Shown: in pieces, positions 6,733 through 13,450 of the stretch
How the letters are laid out: every line of letters starts with the position of its first letter
Position numbering within the stretch: position 1 is the first letter of the stretch
Source of the DNA: Suilimivivens sp045586385
GTDB lineage: Bacteria; Bacillota; Clostridia; Lachnospirales; Lachnospiraceae
Length of the DNA: 16,878 bases
Assembly: GCA_045586385.1 (NCBI GenBank)
Contig: JAZNAE010000079.1
Coordinates: forward strand, 1 to 16,878
Reading direction: 5' to 3'
Notes under the pieces: model-generated
The model's input: the letters and a program-made list of their open reading frames with translations, nothing else
Told to the model about the DNA's origin: nothing
The model's database searches: none
Translations under genes and position numbers: made by a program

Positions 6733-8950
6733 TTTAAAAGAAAATAATAAAAGAAGAATCTGGCTATGGATAGTATCATTTTTTGCATTTGTCATTATTC
6801 TTCCGTCTAGTCTGGCTATGGTAATCAGTCAGAATAAGAGTAATTTGGAAAACTATATCGAAGCTTACGGGGAAGCTGCCGGAAGCAGAATGATCTATAA
6901 TGAAGTGATTCATGCAATTACGTCCATGCTGTGTGAGCAGAGAGGCGCAGCATGGCTGGTGGTTGCAACGATAGCGGCTTTTTGTGGAATACAAGGTTTC
7001 TCTTATTTATATCACAAAAAGAAAATTGATTTTTATAATGCAATGCCTATCAGGCGTAAAAAGCGTTTTTTAGTTATCTGGTTAAACGGTGTAGCCATTT
7101 GTGTGGTGCCTTATTTAATCGGAGTGCTTGTTTCACTGTTAATCGTGGCATGTAACGGTTTTATGACCGCGGATATATTTGTCGGTGCATGGCAGATGTT
7201 TGCTTTGAATTTGTGCTTTTTCCTTGGCGTATATCATCTGACAATGCTTGCCGTGATGCTTACAGGACATGTGATTATTACTTATTGCGCTATGGGAGTA
7301 TTGTTCTTATATGAATGTATCGTCCGGCTGATGATGATGGGATATATGGAGTTGTTCTTTAAAATGTATTCTCACCGCAGTATGAGCACAGAACCGGCAT
7401 TGTCTCCGTTTACCATGCTGTTTTCCTATGATGCCATAAACGGAGGGTTGTTAAAAAGTGCATGCAGTTTACTCATTTTTGCAGCGTGCACGGGAACTGT
7501 TGCATATATTGCTTATTTAAAGAGACCGGCAGAGGCGGCAGGAAAAGCGATTGCCTTTTCATGGCCGAAGCCTTGGCTTAAGATTTTAATTACCATTCCG
7601 GCTACACTTATGGTAGGGCTTGCGGTGGCAAGTATGGTAAATTATAATCCCATATACGGTAAAACCAACTTTGGTGTAGTGTTGTTTGCAATGGTAGTGG
7701 CAACCATCTTTATGTGTTGTTTAATGCAGGTGATTTACGAATTCGACATTAAAGGGATGCTGCATAAGAAATCCCATATCGTCATTTCGGCAGTTGCCGT
7801 GGCACTTATTTTCTGTGTTTTCCGATATGACCTGTTCGGGTATGATACCTACATACCGAATCCTGAAAAAGTGGAGAGTGCATTTGTGGAAGCTCCTATT
7901 GATGATTATTCCTATTACGGAAACAGTTACTGGGACAAGGATATGCAGTATATGTCAAGAATGCAGTTTGTGGAAGAACATATGTATTTGACTGATATCG
8001 GCTCAGTAAATAAGCTTTTGCAGCTATCCATAGATGCGGTAGATGGATATGAAAATTTAGATAAGCTTTATGATGATACAGAGCGAAATTGGCATACCGT
8101 AAATGTGACCTTCCGCATGGCAAATAAGAGAGAGATAAGCAGAAGTATTTGGGTTGACGTGAATAATCCTGAAATGGCAGAGGTAATCGACCGCATTGAA
8201 TCCTCCGAAGAATTTATCAGCGGAGCATATATGGGTACATCCGATGAACTTACGCTGGCGCTTAATGATGAAAACAGAAAAGCAACAGCATATTTTGGTA
8301 ACGGTATTTATCGCGTTGACATGAAGAGGGAAGAAGCAAAAGAACTTTTGAAATTATATCAGGAAGATATCAGAAACAGTAGTTTCCTTAAGTTCCGTGA
8401 AAATGTTTGTGTGGGAAGCATGGTACTTAGTTTTGAAAAGAAAAATGAACACTATACTTCTTATGCGGAAACAGCACTGCAGATTTATCCTTTTTATGAA
8501 AAGTCGATTGCTTATTTGAAAGAGAAGGGATACTATATGGATGGATATCTTAATCCCGAAGATGTGGAGCGTATCCAGGTGACCAATTATCATAGTGAAC
8601 TGGTTGAGGATGCAAATGAGCAGGAAGAAGTAGCAGAATTCACACAGGCAGGTTTTGAGGCAGCAACAATGGTTGTTCCTAAGGAATATGGTGAGTTGAA
8701 TGATTTCACAACAAGGATTACATATGAATCCGAAGAAGATATAGAGAAATTATGCGATAGTCTTTATCCAAGAGATTACTTATATCAAAGCTGGCATAAT
8801 GCAAATGCAGCAGATGATGACTATACGGTAATTGTGTATTTCAAACCCGAAAGCGAAGTGGGAATTGATAACGACGGAATGGCATATTATGGATTTGCGT
8901 TAGATGAAGTACCTGAATTTGTAGAGAAGGATACCGCTTACGATAAGTAA
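6704..8950 (+). CDS. ABC transporter permease with large extracytoplasmic domain
   Basis: This 748-residue protein is the membrane subunit of the YtrA-type module. About nine hydrophobic segments fill residues 18-375 (roughly 18-41, 82-102, 123-149, 164-187, 190-212, 250-271, 292-312, 322-345, 357-375). The basic cytoplasmic loop KKIDFYNAMPIRRKKRF (106-122) resembles the coupling-helix region of ABC-2 permeases. Residues 380-748 are hydrophilic, rich in Tyr, Asp and Glu, and contain no further membrane segment. With nine segments this part should lie outside the cell. It may be a sensing or substrate-handling domain. GGAGG near 6690-6694 serves the start, which lies 29 bases inside the ATPase gene. 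Only one permease is encoded, so a homodimer is likely. The last codons form the left arm of the terminator. Confidence 0.88.
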   Translation: MTLKNSFLASLKENNKRRIWLWIVSFFAFVIILPSSLAMVISQNKSNLENYIEAYGEAAGSRMIYNEVIHAITSMLCEQRGAAWLVVATIAAFCGIQGFSYLYHKKKIDFYNAMPIRRKKRFLVIWLNGVAICVVPYLIGVLVSLLIVACNGFMTADIFVGAWQMFALNLCFFLGVYHLTMLAVMLTGHVIITYCAMGVLFLYECIVRLMMMGYMELFFKMYSHRSMSTEPALSPFTMLFSYDAINGGLLKSACSLLIFAACTGTVAYIAYLKRPAEAAGKAIAFSWPKPWLKILITIPATLMVGLAVASMVNYNPIYGKTNFGVVLFAMVVATIFMCCLMQVIYEFDIKGMLHKKSHIVISAVAVALIFCVFRYDLFGYDTYIPNPEKVESAFVEAPIDDYSYYGNSYWDKDMQYMSRMQFVEEHMYLTDIGSVNKLLQLSIDAVDGYENLDKLYDDTERNWHTVNVTFRMANKREISRSIWVDVNNPEMAEVIDRIESSEEFISGAYMGTSDELTLALNDENRKATAYFGNGIYRVDMKREEAKELLKLYQEDIRNSSFLKFRENVCVGSMVLSFEKKNEHYTSYAETALQIYPFYEKSIAYLKEKGYYMDGYLNPEDVERIQVTNYHSELVEDANEQEEVAEFTQAGFEAATMVVPKEYGELNDFTTRITYESEEDIEKLCDSLYPRDYLYQSWHNANAADDDYTVIVYFKPESEVGIDNDGMAYYGFALDEVPEFVEKDTAYDK

Positions 8951-8963
8951 GCGGTATTCTTTT
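8930..8963 (+). terminator. Intrinsic terminator of the GntR-ABC operon
   Basis: ATACCGCTTAC (8931-8941) pairs perfectly over 11 bases with GTAAGCGGTAT (8947-8957) around the loop GATAA, and the tail TCTTTT follows. The left arm encodes the last residues of the permease and the stop codon TAA is in the right arm. Confidence 0.88.
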
Positions 8964-8968
8964 GTGAG

Positions 8969-8997
8969 TTGAAACTCTGTTTATTTCAAGATATAAT
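8969..8997 (+). promoter_or_regulatory. Sigma-A promoter of the glycosyltransferase at 9035
   Basis: TTGAAA (8969-8974), 17 bases, then a perfect TATAAT (8992-8997). Transcription should start near 9004. The promoter lies directly behind the upstream terminator. It overlaps the longest reading frame's TTG start (8969), which therefore cannot be the real start. Confidence 0.87.
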
Positions 8998-9034
8998 AAA
9001 TGAGATAAATAAAAAAGAAAGAGTATGTAACAGG

Positions 9035-10240
9035 ATGAAAGAACGCGTAATAGATAAAACGATGAAGAAAGAAATAAAGATGAAAGGGATTACTTTTCAG
9101 GTAGTTGATTTTGCTTTTATTGTTTGTCTTTTCATTTTTGCATTCATAATCCGTATGAATCTTTTTCCTATTGAATCAGCGGATTACTATGGATTTTTGC
9201 AGAAATGGATGTTTGAGATAAGAGAAAACGGTGGTTTTAAGTCACTTGGAATGGAAATATCCAATTATACATCACCGTATATGTATATCATGACGATTCT
9301 TTCTTACATCAGCACCAATGATTTATATGCACTGAAATTGGTGTCAGTTTTATTTGAATACATAGCATCAATTGCAATTTTCCTGATTGTGTATGAAATC
9401 ACAAAAAGCCAAAGAAAATCTATCTTAGGAATGGCGGCTTTATTACTTTCACCGACTGTGATTTTGGACGGAGCATATTGGTGTCAGTGTGATATGATTT
9501 ACACTTGTTTTTTACTGTATTCTTTTTATTATTTCTTAAAAGAGGACAGTAATAAATCCATGATTTTTCTTGCAATATCTTTTGCTTTTAAGTTGCAGTC
9601 CCTGTTTTTGCTGCCGTTTTACATGATTATGTGGCTGAAAAAGAAAACCATTCTGTTAAGACATCTTTTATGGCTTCCGGTTATCTATGTGGCAAGTGCG
9701 GTTCCGGCATGGATGGCGGGAAGGGGTCTGAAGAAGGTATTGTCTGTTTATATAAGCCAGTCAGGATATTATCCATGGGGAACATTAGAGTATCCGAACA
9801 TCTATGCACTGCTCGGTGAGGCAATGCCGGATATGAGGCATGCATCGGAGGTGAGCGGGGCAGGTACTTATATGGCAATCATATTACTTGGTTGCGTGGC
9901 GTATTATTTTTACACAAAAAATGTCATGCTGACGGAGGATGTGATGGTAACGCTGGCACTTTTTACCGTAGCGATTACCGTGTACAGTCTGCCGCACATG
10001 CATGACAGATATGGATTTTTCATTGATTTGCTTGCAATTGTTTATGGCATTTGTAGAGTGAAAAGACTACCGGTCACCTGTGGCTTTATGTTGGTTTCCG
10101 TACTGACTTTTATGCCGTATCTTATAGCAGTGACCATTGTGCCGATACAATATCTGGCAATCGGGCAACTTGCGCTGATTGTGTATGTAGGCTATGATTT
10201 GTATAAACAGGTAAGAGAAAATACACTTACAATACAATAA
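9035..10240 (+). CDS. Gpi18-like membrane glycosyltransferase (GT-C), second copy type
   Basis: This polytopic membrane protein of about 401 residues fits the Gpi18/ALG-like mannosyltransferase-related group, which uses polyprenyl-phosphate sugars on the outer face. Signs are ESADYYGFLQKW after the first membrane segment (Asp50), NYTSPYMY near 78-84, GAYWCQCD at 146-153, AFKLQSLFLLP at 184-194 and LPHMHDRYGF at 319-328, all family-like positions. It is clearly a different protein from the PIG-V-like one at 1193. The start is uncertain: ATG 9035 is the first after the predicted transcription start but has only a distant AGAAAGAG. ATG 9062 or 9080 are alternatives that keep the first membrane segment. 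The 3' end overlaps the oppositely oriented gene by 14 bases, and no terminator is visible. Confidence 0.8.
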   Translation: MKERVIDKTMKKEIKMKGITFQVVDFAFIVCLFIFAFIIRMNLFPIESADYYGFLQKWMFEIRENGGFKSLGMEISNYTSPYMYIMTILSYISTNDLYALKLVSVLFEYIASIAIFLIVYEITKSQRKSILGMAALLLSPTVILDGAYWCQCDMIYTCFLLYSFYYFLKEDSNKSMIFLAISFAFKLQSLFLLPFYMIMWLKKKTILLRHLLWLPVIYVASAVPAWMAGRGLKKVLSVYISQSGYYPWGTLEYPNIYALLGEAMPDMRHASEVSGAGTYMAIILLGCVAYYFYTKNVMLTEDVMVTLALFTVAITVYSLPHMHDRYGFFIDLLAIVYGICRVKRLPVTCGFMLVSVLTFMPYLIAVTIVPIQYLAIGQLALIVYVGYDLYKQVRENTLTIQ

Positions 10241-11849
10241 TCCAATCTTTTAATAAACGTAGTTTCAGTCCCCATTCCTGAGAGATGGGATACCCGGAAA
10301 CAACGGGATAAAAGATAAAAAAGACAATAAGGGCGATGCCAAGATATGCGGCAGTCGCCTTTTTTCCATATTTAAAGTGGGTGTTTAGGTAGTTGATAGT
10401 ATAACCCATCATTAATATTACAAACAAAATGGCAGGGAAGTAATGATATATAAACGTAATTCGTCCGATGCTCATCCAGGGAATGTATTGGGCGGCGTAC
10501 GCAATACAAAGAAATCCCGCTTGCTTGTCTTTCCCTAATATCCACTGATAGATAAGAAAGAGTACACAAGGGATACCAACCCACCAGATGGCAGGATTGC
10601 CCATGCAGCTTACGGCACTGACATGGGTAGCGTTGACCATATCATTTGCATATAAAAGGGGCATCCAGATAAAGGGCCATTCATAAAAAGGAGAACTGTA
10701 ATAATGTTCGGCTACCAAATCGGAATGATAATCGTACATGGATATGGTCCCCTGTATGGTTTTATCAATTAAACCGTTGTACTCGGTGTATCCCACTACG
10801 GGAATAAAGCCGAGGGTATAAATAAGTAACGGAATTGCCACAAAGAAGATGCAACAATAGCCAAATAACTGAAAAGTTTGTTTGCCTTTAAAATGTGTGA
10901 AGCTATACCAAAAGAATAAGACGGCAAGCCCAAGACCTGCATAGACACCGGTCCATTTGGTTGCAACGCCAAAAGCCATCGAAATACCGCAAAGAGCTAA
11001 CGGAAGAAGGGTTTCCTTTGTCATATATTCATACATAAAGTAAAACATAAGCAGAATAAAGAATGCCGCAAAAATATCAATGGTTGCAATTCTGGACAAT
11101 GTCAGGTGCATACAGTCAAAGGTAAGAAGCCCTGCTGTGGCGGTTGCCGCATATGTGTTTTTAAACAATTTTTTGGCAAATAGGTACATAACACCAATAA
11201 TGAGTATTCCAAACAGGGCAGACATAAAGCGCCATCCGAAGGGATTCATGCCAAACAGACGGATTCCCAGGGAAATCATGATTTTTCCCAGGTGAGGGTG
11301 GGTGGTTTCGTATGTGGTAAGTCCGTGGATAAATTCATAAGCAGTTCTGCCGTGGTAAACCTCATCAAACATGGTGCCGCTCATATAAGTAACTGCGTCG
11401 GGAAACATATCCTGTTCGTCAAAAAGTGCAGGATATGCGGTAGTATTTACGGGTGTTATCATTTCGCCAGAAGGACCGGTAAAAACCATTTCGTTTAACA
11501 CACCGGAATCATCAAGGGAAACAATTCCAAGATATCGGGTATTATAATGAATTGGAATGGTATTCCAGGCAAAAACAGAGCCTACGGAAGCTTCGCCGTT
11601 AATCACTTCCCAAAGGCCCGTAACCTCATTAAAAACAGAAAGTGAAAATTTCCGTGTATCTAAATTTCCAAGGAAAATATGCATATCGGTTACATCAATA
11701 TAATCACCGAAATCAATGACAATATCTCTGTTTGCAGATGTGGTGGTATAGGTAGACTTCGGTGCATAGGTATTTCCCAATCTAAAAAACACCAAAATAG
11801 TAAATATCAGCATTAACGCACTCATGCATAGGTAATCTTTTTTTGTCAT
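10227..11849 (-). CDS. PMT-family (GT39) phospholipid carrier-dependent glycosyltransferase
   Basis: This 540-residue membrane enzyme resembles protein O-mannosyltransferases, which move a sugar from a polyprenyl phosphate to an acceptor outside the membrane. The acidic pair FDE is at 161-163 in the first large loop, followed by THPHLGK (183-189), LSRIATIDIF (251-260), a YYSSPFYEWPFIW stretch (383-395) and GRITFIYHYFPAI (462-474). All are typical of the family. Unusually, about 115 residues (38-150) lie between the first membrane segment and the FDE motif. Their pattern of IVIDFGDYID, a central tryptophan, TRYLGIV and LNEMVFTG looks like a discoidin/F5-8C-type beta sandwich, possibly glycan-binding. 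AGAGG lies before the ATG. The gene is transcribed divergently from eno and converges with the upstream-numbered glycosyltransferase. The acceptor is unknown. Confidence 0.9.
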   Translation of the reverse strand: MTKKDYLCMSALMLIFTILVFFRLGNTYAPKSTYTTTSANRDIVIDFGDYIDVTDMHIFLGNLDTRKFSLSVFNEVTGLWEVINGEASVGSVFAWNTIPIHYNTRYLGIVSLDDSGVLNEMVFTGPSGEMITPVNTTAYPALFDEQDMFPDAVTYMSGTMFDEVYHGRTAYEFIHGLTTYETTHPHLGKIMISLGIRLFGMNPFGWRFMSALFGILIIGVMYLFAKKLFKNTYAATATAGLLTFDCMHLTLSRIATIDIFAAFFILLMFYFMYEYMTKETLLPLALCGISMAFGVATKWTGVYAGLGLAVLFFWYSFTHFKGKQTFQLFGYCCIFFVAIPLLIYTLGFIPVVGYTEYNGLIDKTIQGTISMYDYHSDLVAEHYYSSPFYEWPFIWMPLLYANDMVNATHVSAVSCMGNPAIWWVGIPCVLFLIYQWILGKDKQAGFLCIAYAAQYIPWMSIGRITFIYHYFPAILFVILMMGYTINYLNTHFKYGKKATAAYLGIALIVFFIFYPVVSGYPISQEWGLKLRLLKDWIIVL

Positions 11850-11885
11850 ATAAAATCCTCTTACAAATTTGTATTTCTGTTTTAC

Positions 11886-11914
11886 AGTATAGCAAGGAAA
11901 AGGCTTGAAAACAA
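11886..11914 (-). promoter_or_regulatory. Promoter of the PMT-family gene
   Basis: Read on the minus strand: TTGTTT (11914-11909), a 17-base spacer, and TATACT (11891-11886) with an extended -10 TGC. It gives a leader of about 30 bases before the ATG at 11849. Confidence 0.7.
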
Positions 11915-11937
11915 GAATGAAAGCACAGATAAAAGGC

Positions 11938-11943
11938 TATACT
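11938..11943 (+). promoter_or_regulatory. Candidate -10 element for eno
   Basis: TATACT lies 35 bases before the eno ATG. No good -35 hexamer is found at 16-18 bases upstream; TTGAAA at 11905 is too far. Either the promoter is weak or activator-dependent, or another start is used. Confidence 0.4.
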
Positions 11944-11978
11944 GAGTAATAAGAAATAATGACGGTAGGAGGTCGTAC

Positions 11979-13298
11979 ATGAAAACATATATGCAGATTA
12001 CGAACATTCACGGAAGAGAGATTCTTGACTCAAGAGGCAATCCCACTGTTGAGGCAGAGATTACACTTACCGATACCATGACAGGAAAAAGATATGCAGG
12101 AAAGGCATCCGTTCCTTCCGGTGCCAGCACGGGCCGTTTTGAAGCAGTAGAGCTTCGCGATGCGGAAACAAGATATTTCGGTCTGGGTGTCAGAAAGGCA
12201 GTTTCGAATATCAACACAAAGATAAAAGAGGCAATTTACGGAAGAAACGGTTTAAATCAGATTGAGATTGACAGAATATTAATAGAAACAGACGGAACGG
12301 ACAATAAAGGAAATCTTGGAGCAAATGCGACCCTTGCAGTGTCTATGGCAGTGGCAAGAGCGGCTGCAAAGGCACTGAATATTCCGTTATATCAGTATTT
12401 GGGCGGAGCTTATACAAGATTAATGCCGGTTCCCATGATGAATATTTTAAATGGTGGAAAGCATGCATCAAATACGGTGGATTTCCAGGAATTTATGATT
12501 ATGCCCGTACAGGCGGAAAGCTTTGCGGACGGCCTTCGTATTTGTGCAGAAATATACCATTTTTTAAAGAAGATTCTGGAAGAAAAAGGATTGTCTACAG
12601 GAGTAGGGGACGAGGGTGGTTTTGCCCCAAATCTTCCCGATGCAAAAGCCGTACTTTCCTTGATTGTGGAAGCAATTGAAAAGAGTAAATATTTACCAGG
12701 CCAAGATATTAAGATTGCCCTTGACGTGGCAAGCAGTGAATTATACAATGAAAAGACAGGTATGTACCATTTCCCCGGGGAAAGTGCACTGACAGGTAAG
12801 GAAGTTGTCAGGGATACCGCCGAAATGATATCTTATTATGAGGAATTGATTAACGAATTTCCGATTCTTTCCATTGAAGACGGTCTTGCAGAGGATGACT
12901 GGGACGGATGGATGCATATGACAGAGCGTTTGGGCGACAAGATTCAGCTTGTGGGAGACGATCTGTTTGTGACAAACACCAAGCGTTTGGATGCAGGTAT
13001 TAAACTTCATGTGGCAAATGCAATTCTTGTAAAAGTAAATCAAATCGGTACAGTTTCCGAAGCAATGGAAGCCATTGAAATGGCACAGAAAAACGGTTAT
13101 AGGGCAGTGATATCCCATCGTTCCGGCGAGACGGAGGACACTTTTATTGCTGACCTTTCTGTTGCAGTAAACGCAGGCCAGATTAAGACAGGTGCACCTT
13201 GTAGAAGTGACCGTGTGGCGAAGTATAACCAACTTCTTAGAATTGAAGAAGAATTGGGAAGTGTAGCGTGCTATAAAGAACCGTTTAACAAAATATAA
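11979..13298 (+). CDS. eno: Enolase (phosphopyruvate hydratase)
   Basis: This cytosolic glycolytic enzyme dehydrates 2-phosphoglycerate to phosphoenolpyruvate with Mg. Its 439 residues span the whole family fold. The opening ITNIHGREILDSRGNPTVEA is typical. Catalytic and metal residues are all present: Glu171, Glu212 (GDEGGFAPN), Asp249, Glu300 (SIEDGL), Asp327 (GDDLF), Lys352 in VKVNQIGT, His380 in AVISHRSGETED and Lys403. A perfect AGGAGG at 11967-11972 sets the start six bases on. Some core stretches, such as NGGKHASNTVDFQEF and GANATLAVSMAVA, are a little off the commonest bacterial wording, so a paralogue elsewhere in the genome is possible. It is followed by a bidirectional terminator and sits about 8 kb from gpmI. 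Confidence 0.98.
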   Translation: MKTYMQITNIHGREILDSRGNPTVEAEITLTDTMTGKRYAGKASVPSGASTGRFEAVELRDAETRYFGLGVRKAVSNINTKIKEAIYGRNGLNQIEIDRILIETDGTDNKGNLGANATLAVSMAVARAAAKALNIPLYQYLGGAYTRLMPVPMMNILNGGKHASNTVDFQEFMIMPVQAESFADGLRICAEIYHFLKKILEEKGLSTGVGDEGGFAPNLPDAKAVLSLIVEAIEKSKYLPGQDIKIALDVASSELYNEKTGMYHFPGESALTGKEVVRDTAEMISYYEELINEFPILSIEDGLAEDDWDGWMHMTERLGDKIQLVGDDLFVTNTKRLDAGIKLHVANAILVKVNQIGTVSEAMEAIEMAQKNGYRAVISHRSGETEDTFIADLSVAVNAGQIKTGAPCRSDRVAKYNQLLRIEEELGSVACYKEPFNKI

Positions 13299-13352
13299 CG
13301 GCACATGAAAAACAAGCGCAGCAAAGCTGCATTTGTTTTTCGTGCCGTTATA
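13294..13352. terminator. Long bidirectional hairpin terminator after eno
   Basis: The arms pair over most of 59 bases: an outer 11-pair stem (TATAACGGCAC with GTGCCGTTATA), a two-base bulge, a nine-pair A/T-rich stem, a small internal loop and a GCAGC-AAA-GCTGC tip. The inner hairpin followed by ATTTGTTTTT is a canonical intrinsic terminator, and the complementary A run makes it work in the other direction too. The eno stop codon lies in the left arm. Confidence 0.85.
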
Positions 13353-13426
13353 ACGAGCATGCCGCTGCGGTAGCAGCAGTGAGTGCAAAGCACGGGCATG
13401 CGAGTTTATAGAATGAAAAACAAGCG
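13305..13426. repeat. 14-base direct repeat flanking the branched element
   Basis: ATGAAAAACAAGCG occurs at 13305-13318, inside the eno terminator, and again at 13413-13426, just before the lysozyme gene, 108 bases apart. Partial similarity continues a few bases further. This suggests a local duplication or a bounded small element. Confidence 0.6.
13357..13401. repeat. Branched inverted repeat (potential three-way junction)
   Basis: Outer arms GCATGCC (13357-13363) and GGCATGC (13395-13401) enclose two further hairpins: GCTGC-GGTA-GCAGC (13364-13377) and GTGC-AAA-GCAC (13383-13393). The whole can fold as a compact cloverleaf-like element in DNA or RNA. It lies between the eno terminator and the lysozyme gene. 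Function unknown. It is not a tRNA. Confidence 0.65.
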
Positions 13427-13450
13427 AAGAAGAGAAGGTAGGAACAAAGG

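Larger units (their letters stand above)
11885..11944. repeat. Nine-base inverted repeat spanning the divergent promoters
   Basis: CAGTATAGC (11885-11893) and GCTATACTG (11936-11944) are perfect inverted copies 42 bases apart. Each arm contains a TATACT hexamer facing outward, one as the -10 of the PMT-family gene and one as a candidate -10 for eno. Confidence 0.7.

Noticed and set aside
8969..9034. TTG start at 8969 for the second Gpi18-like protein
   Set aside because: The TTG is the -35 hexamer of the promoter, so it cannot be translated from this transcript.
12741..13388. Long minus-strand reading frame of 215 codons opposite eno
   Set aside because: It lies antisense to a certain enolase, its translation is Cys/His/Phe-rich without a recognisable domain, and it has no ribosome binding site. 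It is a shadow of the codon pattern.
13357..13401. tRNA-like cloverleaf
   Set aside because: Only 45 bases, no anticodon arm of the right size, no T-loop sequence and no CCA end. It is merely a branched inverted repeat.
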